Below, in pieces: positions 45,601 to 55,895 of a stretch of DNA of 64,000 nucleotides. Each line of letters starts with the position of its first letter. Positions within the stretch are counted from its first letter, which is position 1. The stretch is from assembly GCA_009763385.1 (NCBI GenBank), contig CM019825.1, forward strand, positions 119,841,131-119,905,130, given 5' to 3'. The notes under the pieces are model-generated. The model did no database searches and was not told where the DNA came from. It was given only the letters and a program-made list of their open reading frames with translations. The stretch comes from Coix lacryma-jobi var. lacryma-jobi (Eukaryota; Streptophyta; Magnoliopsida; Poales; Poaceae). The position numbers were made by a program, and so were the translations under genes.

Positions 45601-48376
45601 GCCTTTTTACCTCAGCCTTCGCTGCCTCCTTTCTTTCTTCTGACATCTTGCGAAGCTTTTGTTTGATTGGGCGATAACCTGTCTTGATGTTCAGGCTATG
45701 CTCGATCATTGATCTGTTGACTCCTTTTAGGTCTTCGGCGGACCAAGCGAAGGTGTCGGAATTTTCTCTGAGGAAGGTGACGAGGTTGCCTTCTGATCGA
45801 GGGTCTAGATTGGCTGAGATGATCACCTTTCTTTCTTCATTACCCTCGAAGAGTTGGACTTGTTTGGTTTCGTCCTTTGGCGCCGCCTTCACTCTGTCAT
45901 TGCAGACCTCGCCTTCGACGCTGATACCGGGGGTTTGAGGTTTTGACAAATTATGTACATTGCGTTGCCCCGGAGCGACGTTCCCTTCAGCTGTCCTTGC
46001 AATGTCCTGGTCCCCGAATACCGCGACGACACCCTTCGGCGCGGGAAGTTTCATGCATAGGTAGGCGGGATGGATGACCGCATTGAACGCGTTTGTGACC
46101 CCTCGGCCAAAAATGGCATTGTATGGGTAGAACATGTCGACGACATCAAATGTTATGTGTTCCGTCCTGCAGTTGATTTGGTCGCCGAAGGTCACGGGCA
46201 GAGAAATTTTCCCGACGGCTCTTACTTGTTGACCACCGAAACCGTATAGGGGGTTGTCGGCCGGTTGCAGAAGATTTCTGTCAAGCTTCATGCTGTCGAA
46301 GGTTGAAGCGAACAAGATGTCAGCGGAGCTTCCGGTATCGACCAGTATTTTGGTGACGGTCCACCCGGCGAGGTTGGTTTCGATCACCATGGCATCTGTG
46401 TGAGGGTAATCTCTTAGCTTCATGTCACTGGAATCGAAGGTTATGGGGATGTGAGACCAACGACCGAATTTATGTGGTCCTTCGACGGCCACGTGGTGAA
46501 CGCGTCTGGCATGTTCCTTCCTCTGCCGTTTGTTGCCATGGTCTTCGTTTGAGCCTCCGGTGATAGCTAGAATGACACCGAAGGTCGATGTTGGATTGTT
46601 GATGGTTGTTTGGTTCGAGCCTTCGGCTTTCACAGGTTGTGGTGCTGGTAACGCGGGGATCTGCGATGGTGGTGGCAGAGCGCTGGTGGCTTGGTGGGTT
46701 GTTGGAATTTGGTTTTGCGGGGTAGCTGGGTATGTGACTGTGTAAGGTGGGTTTTGGCGTTGTGGGGTGGTGGTTGGCTGATAATGGGTTTGGTTGTAGA
46801 GTGGGTGGTGGGTGTAGGGGGGTTGTTGCGAAGGTAGGCCGTAGTTTATGGGGGTATAGTGGTATGTTGGATTTGGTGGGTGGAAGCTTGGTTTCCTTGT
46901 GTGGTTTATGGTTCGGGGGTCTGACATGGCAGGTTTCCTGGATTCCTGGAATTCTTTTCCTTTGGCGAAGCATTCGCATTGCTTTGTTGTGTGCCCCTTT
47001 CCCATTCCACAGAAGTGACAATACATTTTGGCAGGATCTCGCTGCTGGTAACGCTGGTTCGGCGGAGGTGGCAAAGCCTGCGGGGCTTGGCTGCTCGGGT
47101 GATGAGCGTCCCGTGTTTGATGTTCATAGCTTGTTGCTTTGTTGATCGCACCAACGTTGCTTTGCTCTTGGCGAGGGTTGCTTTCTCTCGGTTGAGGCCT
47201 CGGCTGTGGCCTCTGCTGAGACCTCCGAGCGTCGGACTTTGCTCTGAAATCCATATCAGCTCTACAGTATCTTTCCATTGTTTCATGCAACTCCTCGATC
47301 GAGTTTGCCGGTTTTCTGGCAAATTTTGAGGAGCATGGTCCTGGGCGCAGACCACTGACTGCAGCGAGGATGACAGCCTCGTCAGATATCCCAGGGGTCC
47401 TCGCTCTGATTTGAATGAACCTTCGCCAGTAATCTTGGAGCGGCTCGCGTTCCTCTTGCTTGCAGTTGAATAGCTCGATGGGGTTTAACGGGGCTGGAGT
47501 GATGCCCTTGAAGTTTGTACACAGCTTGTCTCTGAGGGAGGCCCAGGAGTCCACAGTTCCGGGGCGAAGGTTGCTGTACCAAGTTTGTGCGATGTCTCGC
47601 AGAATGATGACAAAGGATTTGGCCATTGTTGATTCGTCACCGCCTGCTGCGGCAACCGCTGCTTCATAGCTCATGATGAACTGGCGAGGGTCGGAAAGTC
47701 CATCATAGCGAGGTAGGTTTTGTGGATTATAGCAAGGTGGCCAGGGCTGGGTTTGGAGTGTTTGGGAGAGTGGTGACTTTGGATCGTATGGCATTTGGTG
47801 TTGTTGATGCCTTCGCTGAATGCGAAGGTTTTGCTCTCTCTCATCTGGGTAGAGTTGGCGGAGGTTTGGGTGTCTCACAAGATATGGCTCTGGGTGTACT
47901 GGTGGTGGTGGGGGTGGTGGGTGGTGACGAAGGTTGTCTTGATTTGGCTCCTCATTCCCCTCTCGCAACGGGGGTATCTCCTCATTGTTCCAGCCCTCGG
48001 CTTCGGCTTCTGCCGCGGCGAGGGACTCCTCCATGCGGCGAAGCTGCTCCCTGGCCTCGTCTGCCCTCTGTCTGATTGAGCGCAGTCGGTTGTGCCTCTC
48101 AAGCTGTTCCAGGCGCCTCTTCTTCTCTTGCAGCTCAGCCTCGAGCCTTTCAAGGGCCTCGAGGCCCACCTCTTCTCCTTCCCCTTCTCCTTCTCCCGAA
48201 GTGTGTGGGTGCGGCTGTGTCGCCACTCGGGCCTGGGGGCCCAGGGATTGGGGTTCCGGGGTGACATTTTCTCCTCCCGAGGGTTGTGCAATTTCCTCAG
48301 CAGGCGGGACCACCGCTGCCGCCTCTCTAGCAACGCGCTGGTCCCTCGCCGAAAGTGCTCTCCTGTTTCCCGCCAT
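42668..48376 (-). CDS. El-5 gag-pol polyprotein, intact
   Basis: A single uninterrupted frame of 1902 codons starts MAGNRRAL at 48376; the frame is open further upstream but that part lies in the LTR and primer site. Residues 71-128 form a coiled coil and ~220-380 the gag domain. C453/C456/H462/C467 make a zinc knuckle with unusual CX2CX5HX4C spacing. Protease has D680 (VDTGSS). RT spans ~900-1110 with YVDD at 1054-1057. RNase H starts YVDGAWG (D1341) with NTDSQV (D1403) and EADCLA (D1453). Integrase has H1560, H1567, C1598, C1601 and a D1630-D1690-E1726 triad with exactly 35 residues between the last two. All catalytic positions are present. Domain order is gypsy and there is no chromodomain. 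Confidence 0.97.
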   Translation of the reverse strand: MAGNRRALSARDQRVAREAAAVVPPAEEIAQPSGGENVTPEPQSLGPQARVATQPHPHTSGEGEGEGEEVGLEALERLEAELQEKKRRLEQLERHNRLRSIRQRADEAREQLRRMEESLAAAEAEAEGWNNEEIPPLREGNEEPNQDNLRHHPPPPPPPVHPEPYLVRHPNLRQLYPDEREQNLRIQRRHQQHQMPYDPKSPLSQTLQTQPWPPCYNPQNLPRYDGLSDPRQFIMSYEAAVAAAGGDESTMAKSFVIILRDIAQTWYSNLRPGTVDSWASLRDKLCTNFKGITPAPLNPIELFNCKQEEREPLQDYWRRFIQIRARTPGISDEAVILAAVSGLRPGPCSSKFARKPANSIEELHETMERYCRADMDFRAKSDARRSQQRPQPRPQPRESNPRQEQSNVGAINKATSYEHQTRDAHHPSSQAPQALPPPPNQRYQQRDPAKMYCHFCGMGKGHTTKQCECFAKGKEFQESRKPAMSDPRTINHTRKPSFHPPNPTYHYTPINYGLPSQQPPYTHHPLYNQTHYQPTTTPQRQNPPYTVTYPATPQNQIPTTHQATSALPPPSQIPALPAPQPVKAEGSNQTTINNPTSTFGVILAITGGSNEDHGNKRQRKEHARRVHHVAVEGPHKFGRWSHIPITFDSSDMKLRDYPHTDAMVIETNLAGWTVTKILVDTGSSADILFASTFDSMKLDRNLLQPADNPLYGFGGQQVRAVGKISLPVTFGDQINCRTEHITFDVVDMFYPYNAIFGRGVTNAFNAVIHPAYLCMKLPAPKGVVAVFGDQDIARTAEGNVAPGQRNVHNLSKPQTPGISVEGEVCNDRVKAAPKDETKQVQLFEGNEERKVIISANLDPRSEGNLVTFLRENSDTFAWSAEDLKGVNRSMIEHSLNIKTGYRPIKQKLRKMSEERKEAAKAEVKRLLDAGVIRPVKYPTWLSNVVLVQKKNKKWRMCVDFTCLNKACPKDDFPLPNISTLVDRAAGCQMLSLLDCFSGYHQIWMNEEDEEKTSFITPSGTFCFRRMAEGLKNAGSTFARMTSEVFKDEHAVSAYVDDLVVQSELKENHIPDLSRVFSNLRYAGLKLNPEKCVFGVSEGKLLGCIVSARGIEANPEKIDAIMNMEPPTTKKAAQRLTGRLAALSRFISRSAERGLPFFETLRSNAPFHWGPQQQKAFEELKKYLTSLTALTSPSRGDLLLLYVAASPHAASAVLIKELHENNKTRQAPIYYVSETLEGPKRNYSELEKIAYAVVMASRKLKHYFQAHEIHVPSTYPLDSIFKNNEAVGRIAKWAVELNSYAVTFVGRTAIKSQVLADFIAEWTPDPRPGELQQDQFWIVYVDGAWGATGAGASAILISPSGSKLRYARRLDFKCTNNSAEYEGVILALSRLRSLSVRRALINTDSQVIAGHIEKNYKAKDPELQKYFQYVRRLESFFLGITVKAISRTENSEADCLAKAAAQQLQLPPDVFYEVSTRSAFEASEISIKLINTIQCEDWRAPIMAYIKGLHEPSSKEEENRLKQRVRGYKIMDNTLLKASVTSPWLKCVSQSEGTDILKLIHEGICGSHNGPRALVGKAFRQGFYWPTALRDAETIVKKCEGCQLTAKNQNTPGAPTTLIRPTWPLQRWAMDLVGPLPTAPGNLRYAVVAVEYFTKWTETRPLSSITSLAVKRFFWQQIVCRFGVPQHLTVDNGTQFDSEVFKEFCAQIGTILCFASVRHPQSNGLVERANATIFQSISRKLQGRPKGKWADELTAVTWSHNTSECRATKFTPFKLLFGEEAVLPEELKFISPRTTLASDEPAILTDKDLLEETRCSAVHNLRKYQEETKKWRDKKVRIKNLQKGDLVLIRKQNASMAGKFQPKWTGPFLIAECNRPGSFHLSDSEGNILPHTWNIDDLRKFYP

Positions 48377-48389
48377 TTCAGACTTCGTT

Positions 48390-48407
48390 TCCCCACGGAC
48401 GGCGCCA
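48390..48407 (-). promoter_or_regulatory. El-5 primer-binding site
   Basis: On the minus strand TGGCGCCGTCCGTGGGG starts 3 bp after the 5' LTR end. It is nearly identical to the El-2 site and matches the tRNA-Asp 3' end over the first nine bases. Confidence 0.7.
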
Positions 48408-48410
48408 AAC

Positions 48411-49075
48411 TGTTGGGAGCACACTTGCCCAACCTCCGCACTTGTGCGGGGGAAGGAGCGAAGGTGACCAAGCGTCGGATGCAGTAGCGAAGGTGAAACG
48501 GAAATGGAAAGCGCTCGAATTCCCAAAAAGTCGTCCTTTACACTGTTCATCCCCTTGGTATTTATAGGGAATGCCAAGGGGTGCGGGCCAAATTACAAAA
48601 GGGTACAGCAAAGATTCCTCGCCTCCGCGCAGGGAGGAAGGGCAGAAGCGTAAACACACAGCTGGAGCGGAAACCCTAATCGGTCACACCCCGGCGCGCC
48701 GCCACCTGGCCCCCTGTTCACCTTCGGGGAGAGGTGCGGCGGTCTTGACCTTCGGCCGCGCTCACCCTTGGGCCCGCGCACCTCCGGCTTCACTTGCCTC
48801 CCGGGAGAGGCAAGTGATCACGCTCGCTGCTTGCCTGGACCCTCGCTCCATCCGAAGGTGGTGTCGACGGTCAGCGAAGGTTTCTCGCAGTGCGACCATC
48901 GCCTCAGACCTGCACGGGAACACAGCAAGAGAGCGAGGGTTGATCCCGCATTCGGGGGTCAGGGTAGTGGCCTCCGATGGTAGAGAGACCCCGCAAGCAC
49001 GCCAGGCGTTACGCGAGGGCTGAACTTGGGCACCAGTTCGGGCGGCGCTTCTGTCAAGGGTCCTTTCCCCCAACA
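48411..49075 (-). repeat. El-5 5' LTR
   Basis: This 665-bp LTR has CTATAAATA on the minus strand at 48559-48567 as the probable promoter for the genomic RNA. It is followed at 49076 by the TAAAG duplication. Confidence 0.95.
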
Positions 49076-49080
49076 TAAAG

Positions 49081-49120
49081 CATTCTAGTTCCTCAACAAG
49101 AAGAAAGTCAAAGACATACT
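49081..49120 (+). mobile_element. El-4 remnant between El-5 and El-6
   Basis: These 40 bp join the El-5 right duplication to the El-6 left duplication (ATACT, 49116-49120). They are the only El-4 sequence left between the two insertions. Confidence 0.7.
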
Positions 49121-50895
49121 TGTCACACCCCAAAATTTCTGATTTTGGGTTGTGAGTAGAAAACACTAAATAAAATAAATAATTTTAATATTTGAATAAA
49201 ATTGATCAAGTTTAGCTAGAGCTAACGCCACTTAGTTATAGTAAATCAAGAATTTTTAAATTTTGGTAAACTAATTTGATGGGTTATGCTTGATGTGATG
49301 GTTGGTTGTTGTTTGACCTTGTGTGGTAAGTTGGTAGAGTTTTAAAACACGTTTGCTAGGTCCTCAATCTATATCCGGTCCATTTCTGTCTTTTTCCAAA
49401 AAATAAATTTATCGTTCTCAACTCTATCCTCTTGTTGGACTTTTTTTAAGATCCTTTTCTTTAGTCCTAAATCACTTCTTTAAGTTCATCATCCATCGTA
49501 ATATTGCTATAAACTTCTTTGGAATTTTTCTGGCTTTTTCCGGAACAGTTTTCAATATTTCAGCGAGCATAATCTAATTTTTAGATGCTTCAAAATATCT
49601 TTTTATGAGCTCTAAATACTTTCTTTGGGTTCATTATATTTCAATGTGACTCTGGGAATTTTCCTAAAATTTTCGGAGCTATCAGAGTATTTTTCGTAGC
49701 TTAAATAACAATTCTAGACTTTTCTGGAATTATTTTAATCCCGAAATTAATAAAATATCTCGTTTTTTCAAACTTGACCAAACCCTAAATATATATACAT
49801 GCCGGTGTTCATCTCGTCGCGAGGAGTCCAAAAGTACGGCCCGTTTCGCGAGCCGCCACTTCTATCATCCCAAATCTGAAGCCGAAGTTTCGCATCTCCT
49901 AAACTCCGGCGAGCTTTTTCGGCCCAACCGTCGCGTTCCGGCGAAAACCGTCAACACCACGAGGTAGCTCTCGTCAATCTCTACGCCGTCATATCCTTTT
50001 TTATACAAATCCTTTACCGTTTGTTTGTTCCCCTATTATCTATCTCTTTTCCGGTGATGTTTGCGACGAACTCCATGGTTGAATCTGTTGTTCGGTATAC
50101 ACCTACATCTGCGACGCCACCCGGGCGAGCTCCGCCCCACGGTCAATCTGGTACAGCGCCGCAACCATCCAGTCGAACGGCCGACGGGCCCTCCCTCTCC
50201 TGTGCGTTCAGCTCCATTGGAGCATGGCCACCGGCCGATCTGTAGCACGACCGAGCCCGAGCAGGCCTAAATCGGCCCCGCCGTCGGCGGCCCCCACATG
50301 GTTGCGTGCCGCTGCAACCCATCGAGCGCCCCAACCAAAGCTCCCTCCTCCCTTGGCCGCCAGTGATGCAGCCGGCCACGGGCCATGGCTCTCTGGAATT
50401 CCACTTTCTCTACGACATGTCCAAAGGTTGAAGATGCTGGTAATTACGATTTTGCCACTGTTCATTAATCGTCCGCTGTTTAATCATCTAGTCTCTGTTT
50501 TAGTCTGTTTCAATTGCGTTAGTTTTGTGTCGTCGTGATCTACGCAGCAGTGTTAACGTTTTTCATATCACATGTTTTTTATCTAAAGTTAAATATTAAA
50601 TTGATTAATAAGCCCACAACCGATTTATAATTAAAATCAATATAGGTTTTATATTTCGATATTTTATACACAAATGTTAATATGATTAATCACTAACATA
50701 AATATGTTTTTAATTTATAATTTGCTTAGGCTAAACACTGCCACATAAATTATGTTTAGATGCTCTCACATGTTTTATTTTCTTTTACTAAGATAAAGTT
50801 TAACTTGATTAAATTCTATGACAATATTTATGAATAAATTATGATTAGTCTAAACTGACTTTATAATTAAAATATATTTTGTCTAATCTGAATTA

Positions 50896-51246
50896 GGCCC
50901 TGTTTGGTTGAGCTGTGGCTGTGGGAAAAAGCTGCTGTGGCTGTGAGCTGTGGAAAAGCTGCTGTGGACAGTGACCTGTGGAAAAGCTGAAAGTTGTTTG
51001 GTTAAACAAGTATAAAGTATATCTTCTACTTTTATCTTTTTTAAAATAATTATAAAAATGTTTTTTATTTTACCTATTTTGAAAAGCTGAAAGCCAAAAG
51101 CCAAAAGCAGGGTCAAAACAGCTTTCAAAAATGTACTACGGAAAAACTCCAACTTCGGCAAAAGCTGCTGCCAGCAGCACCCCTTTGGTTGGGCTTTTGG
51201 CTTTTGGGGCCAAAAGTCAAAGCCAAAAGCCCAACCAAACAGGGCC
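50896..51246. mobile_element. Tourist-like (PIF/Harbinger) MITE
   Basis: This 351-bp element has GGCCCTGTTTGGTTG at the left end and its inverse at the right, flanked by TTA on both sides (50893-50895, 51247-51249). The El-6 3' LTR at ~61545 shows the empty site with a single TTA. TTA duplications and GGCCCTGTTTGG-like ends are characteristic of Tourist elements. It has no coding capacity and contains internal repeats of GCTGTGG and CAAAAGC types. Confidence 0.95.
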
Positions 51247-52098
51247 TTAATATCTTGTCATGATCTTATTAAATTAAAATAAAGCAAGCCGACAGTTCTT
51301 ACTCTTATAATATAAAATCTTCGATAGACGTGTCTCTCAGTCGTTTCGTGCGCGATCCCGCGACCGTAGTACGAGCTCTCTGTTAGTACGTTGTTTTATC
51401 TCGGGTTATGTTGTTCTTAGTCGTCTTTGTTGTTTGTTTGTTTGTATGTATGCCCATGTGTGTGATGCTTGCTATGAGTAGACGATGATCGGTTGTGCGC
51501 GCTGAAGATCAGAAGGTGACGACCGAAGGCTTATGATGTGAGAATTGGTCAAGAGTATCAAACAAGTATAGCAATCGGGTTTTCTTTTCGCAATCATGAT
51601 CATGTTACTTAATTAATGTATGCATCAAATGATAAAAATGACTTATTAGCAACTTAAGAAATTATCTGTACGAGCACCTTCGGGATTTACAGTACAACTG
51701 TTGGGGGTTATATGGCTCTGGCTTTAGCTCAGTATGAGGACCTTTTCTAGCTTGTTAGAGGTTACCCTTGTGGCACAAATGGGGATAGTAGACTGTGGAT
51801 CCCTACGACTGGTTGAATCACCCAAACTGACTAATGAAACCTAGCGGCCCTAACTTGTTAGACGAACCTTTGAAAAGCTTCATCGTGAACCCTGCCGACT
51901 TTCCTTGGAAGTGAGTTAAGAGGCTGATCACCTCGGGCGAAAGGGCAATTCATGTCTCGTAGGGAAAGTGTACACCTTTGCGCAAAGTTTATTAAACTGA
52001 TATATCAGCCTTGCTCAAGGACACGAGTGGCCTTGAAGACTTTTACATTAAGATTATGACTTTTGTTGGTTAACATGTTCATTATTTACCGTTCTATG

Positions 52099-53644
52099 TG
52101 TAAGGAAAATGGACCTCGGACCATTTAACCTCGGATTTTGGTGTTTGATGAACAACATAACCAAATTGGACTAATGCGTTTGCAAGTGTTTGTTTTGTAG
52201 TCCAATAGGGTGCAAATGTGACTTGGACCAAGGCGACGTGGTGATCCAATGATCAACACCTCAAGCAAGACATTTGAAGCTCAATAGAAGACTCTCAAGA
52301 TCAAGCAAAGTCTAAGGCACAAGAATGGAACCAAGACGGCGCAAGAAATTGTGAAGAAACGAAGCAAGGAAGTGCATCGGACGCTGCCTACGCAGGCGTC
52401 GGACGCTCCGTTGGCAAACCCTAGCTCGTGTTAGCGCCAGCAGGAGCATCGGACGCTGAAGACCGAGGCATCGGACGCGACTGTGACACTGTGCAAACCT
52501 GCACAGCGAGCATCGGACGCTCCGGTGCTAACATCGGACGCTACAGGACCCTGCGTCCGATGACCATGCAGAGAGGTTCCAGAGAGGCTCTGTGAGCACC
52601 GAACGCGTCCGTTGATCAACCATCGGACGCTGACTAGCCGTTGCGACACAGTGCCATGCTGGCATCTAGCCGTTAAAGGAGCATCGGACGCGTCCGATGG
52701 TCACGACTCCAGCGTCCGATGGTCTGCTGTGAAGTCCATGACTTTCTCCAAACGGCTCTATTTGGTTGGGGCTCTATATGTACCCCCATGGTCAGCCAAA
52801 ACAGGATGGTTGGAGCTCAAGGAAGTATACCAAGTGTATAGACACATATTTAGTTGCTCTAGCCACCAAAGTACTCAAGTGATATACTAGGTGATTAGTG
52901 TATGTGCTTTGCGAAGTGCTTAAGCTAGTTAGACCACCGCTTTGCGCTTGCTCTAGGTGTTAGGCCTAGTGTTTAGTGAGGTTGAAAACCTCTTGTCTAC
53001 TGGTGCTTGCGCGCACCGTGGTTGTACATCGGCGGGGCTTGTAGTCTTGCAAGATCACACCAACCGTGTTTGTGGTGTGGCCGCCTCCGTGTATCGAAGG
53101 GAACAAGGCCCGCGGCGTTTCGGCCGGAAGCTTGATAGTAAAGACGGCGAGGAGCATCCGGGAGAGGCTTTGCCACGAGTGGCTTAACCGGAGACCCACT
53201 TGCGCGTGGGGAAGAACCGGAGCTATCCACGGAGTTACCCGACCGGGAGCTTGGCCCTTGCGAGGGATTCCTTGCGAGGGGCTCCAACGAGGACTAGGGG
53301 GAAGCTTGCGCGCTTCTCGATACCTCGGTAAAAATACCGGAGTCGTCGACGGGAGTTTGTATCTCTACCACACTATTTAGCTTCCGCATTTATATTGCTA
53401 CCTTGTTCTTGTGCTTTACCTTTCCTAGTTTGATATGCTAGTTGATAGGTTTGGAAACTAGGTAGCACAACTCCTTTTGCGGTATAGATAGCAAACACAC
53501 TTAGCAAAACCTTAGTTGCACATTAGATAGTTTACTTTCTTGCATAGGTTTTGACTAGGTGGAATTTAGAGGCCATAGTTTAGAGTAGAAGTTTTAAGTT
53601 GCCTAATTCACCCCCCCCCCCTCTTAGGCATCACGGTCCTTTCA
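52099..53644 (+). repeat. El-7 5' LTR
   Basis: The 1546-bp LTR contains a cluster of CATCGGACGC / GCGTCCGATG words at 52378-52720, including the palindrome CATCGGACGCGTCCGATG at ~52682. It ends with a long C-run, CTCTTAGGCATC and CCTTTCA. Confidence 0.95.
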
Positions 53645-53725
53645 ATTGGTATCGGAGCCAGGTTGGCTCTCTTGTAGACTCTTGGCTTCACCGCCTTCGA
53701 GCCGACGCCCCTAAGAGAGGTTGGG

Positions 53726-55895
53726 ATGGATACCTCTAGGCCTCCACACTTTGACGGCACTAACTTCCCCTACTATAGTGCTAGAATGGCTTGCTTTTTA
53801 GAAGCCGTTGATCTAGGTGTTTGGAGAGTCACCCGCGACGGGATGAAACCCATTAAGAATCCCGAAAAACCTACCGCGGGTGATGAAAAAGAAATTCATC
53901 TCAATGCTAGAGCTAAGAATTGCTTGTTTGAATCTATAAGCATGGATGTCTTTAACCAAGTTTTTACTTTGCAAACATCTCATGAAATTTGGTTAAAGCT
54001 ACATGAGCTCCATGATGGTACAAGTAATGTACGTGAGCAAAAACATCACCTAACAAAAACATGCTATGATTCCTTTAAAATGAATGATAATGAGCTTGTT
54101 CGTGATATGTATTCTCGTTTGAATCTAATTATCAATGAGCTCCTCTATAGGAATTACAAAGCTAGGTGATGCGGATATTGTGAGGAAGATCATGTCCGTG
54201 CTTCCAAAGAACAAATATGCAACCATCATCACCATCCTTCACAACATGGAGGACATGAGCACCATGACCCCGGCCATTGTTATTGGCAAATTGGTGGCAT
54301 TTGAGATGTCACGCAAGATGGGTCAAGAAGAAGCCACTTCATCAAGCAAAGAAGAAGCCACTTCATCAAGCAAAGACATTGCTCTCTCTTGTGAGCACAA
54401 AAAGATGAAGGGCAAAAAGCAAGTTGAGACAAGCTCAAGCTCCTCAAGTGAAGAACAAAAGGATGATGAAGATGAAGAATCAAGTGATGATCAAGCCTCC
54501 ACCTCATCCGACTCCTCCTTAGATGAAGAAGAAACAATCAAGCTTGTGAAAGGAGTGAAGAGGATGATCCGCAAGCTAAATGTCAAGGGTGTGCCCATCA
54601 CCATAGAAGATTGCCTCTTCACAAATCAAAGAAGAGAGCAAAGAAAAAAGGGATGCTATAGATGTGGCAAGAAAGGGCACTTTGTGGAAGACTGTCCAAA
54701 ACAAAAGCCCACACCCAATGACAAGAAAAAGAAGGGATGCAAGGCCAAAGCTCTCACCACCATCAAGACATGGAATGATTCATCAAGTGATGATGAAGCC
54801 CAACACAAGAGGCATGGCCGCAAGCACTCATCATCAAGCTCCTCACGTATGTGCCTTATGGCACGAGGTAAAACAAACTCTATCTCTAGTAATAGTGATA
54901 GTGATAGTGATGATGAGCTTCCTTCCTATAATGAACTTGTGCAAGATAACATTAAATATGCTAAAGCTTGTACTAGCCAAAAAAAGAAAATCAATGACTT
55001 AAAAGAAAAATTAGATAGCTCTCAACAAGCCTACAATGCTATGCTTGATCAATATGAAACTTTTTCAAACTTAAATGTTGAGCTATCTAATAAAGTTGAG
55101 AAACTTGAGGCTAGTATAAGCACATATGATAGCACAAGTAATGATGAGCAACTTGCTAAGAAAAATGAAAAACTAAAAGCAAAGTTAGCTAGCACACAAG
55201 ATGCTTACAAAAGTTTGTTTGCTAAAATGGAAATTATGTGCAAGCATTGTGATGAGCTAACTAACAAAGTTGCTAATCTTGAAACCATCGGAGCAAACCC
55301 CACCGAGGCACCTAAAATTGAGAAGTCAATATTTGATATGCCTAAAAAGGATGCCTCTACTTCTTGCATTGATTTACTTGATTTAGACTCACCCATATGC
55401 AAACAAGCTTGTGTTGAGAATGTGATTGTAGAAACATGCACACAAGAGGTTGCAATGGAGAATGAGCTACTAAAGCAAGAAGTGGCTCGCCTCACCAAGG
55501 ACTTGACTCAAGCAAAAGGCAAAGGAAAGCAAACCCGAACTCATCAAGATAACACCAACAAGGGAGTGAAGAAGGTTGATGAGGAGCAAACCGTGGTTTG
55601 TTACCTTTGCCACAAGGAAGGCCACAAGTCCTATGAGTGCAAGGTGAAGCATGGGGGAGAAAAGAAGAAAGAGAAAAACAAAAAGCAAACAAGCAAGCTC
55701 TCCAACACCTACACCAACAAGGTGAACAAGAAGGCCTCCACACCTTATCTTTTGAAGAAGAAGAAGAATGACAAGGTGGTGGCCATCAAGGTAAACAAGC
55801 AAGCCAACAACGAGGCCAAACGCATTTGGGTGCCTAAGGATATTATCTCAACCATGAAGAGCACCAAAAAGGTTTGGGTTTCGAAAGGGAAGTGA
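53726..55895 (+). pseudogene. El-7 gag with two zinc knuckles, one frameshift
   Basis: The first frame (53726-54169) begins MDTSRPPHFDGTNFPYY, typical of copia gag. The protein continues in another frame from 54135 to 55895 with continuous homology character (ITKLGDADIVRKI), so a small indel near 54140 broke the frame. The second part has a Ser/Glu/Asp-rich segment, knuckle 1 CX2CX4HX4C at 54654-54695, a long coiled coil (~54950-55290) and knuckle 2 of the same type at 55599-55640, followed by a Lys-rich tail ending WVSKGK. In related autonomous elements protease would follow here; it does not. Confidence 0.88.

Larger units (their letters stand above)
36185..49075 (-). mobile_element. El-5: Tat-like Ty3/gypsy element, apparently intact
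   Basis: The LTRs are 665 bp each (36185-36849 and 48411-49075) with TGTTGGG...CAACA ends and a perfect TAAAG duplication at 36180-36184 and 49076-49080. I could find only two LTR differences by eye, both C/T-type. On the minus strand a single 1902-codon gag-pol fills 42668-48376. On the plus strand an intact spliced gene fills 37213-40711 with a promoter next to the 3' LTR. Three tandem arrays separate the two genes. With intact LTRs, primer site and ORFs, this is a candidate autonomous element and a possible helper for El-4, though the El-4 primer site differs. Confidence 0.93.

Noticed and set aside
48571..49023. 150-codon frame on the plus strand
   Set aside because: It is inside the El-5 LTR and duplicated at 36345-36797; no domain, so treated as chance.
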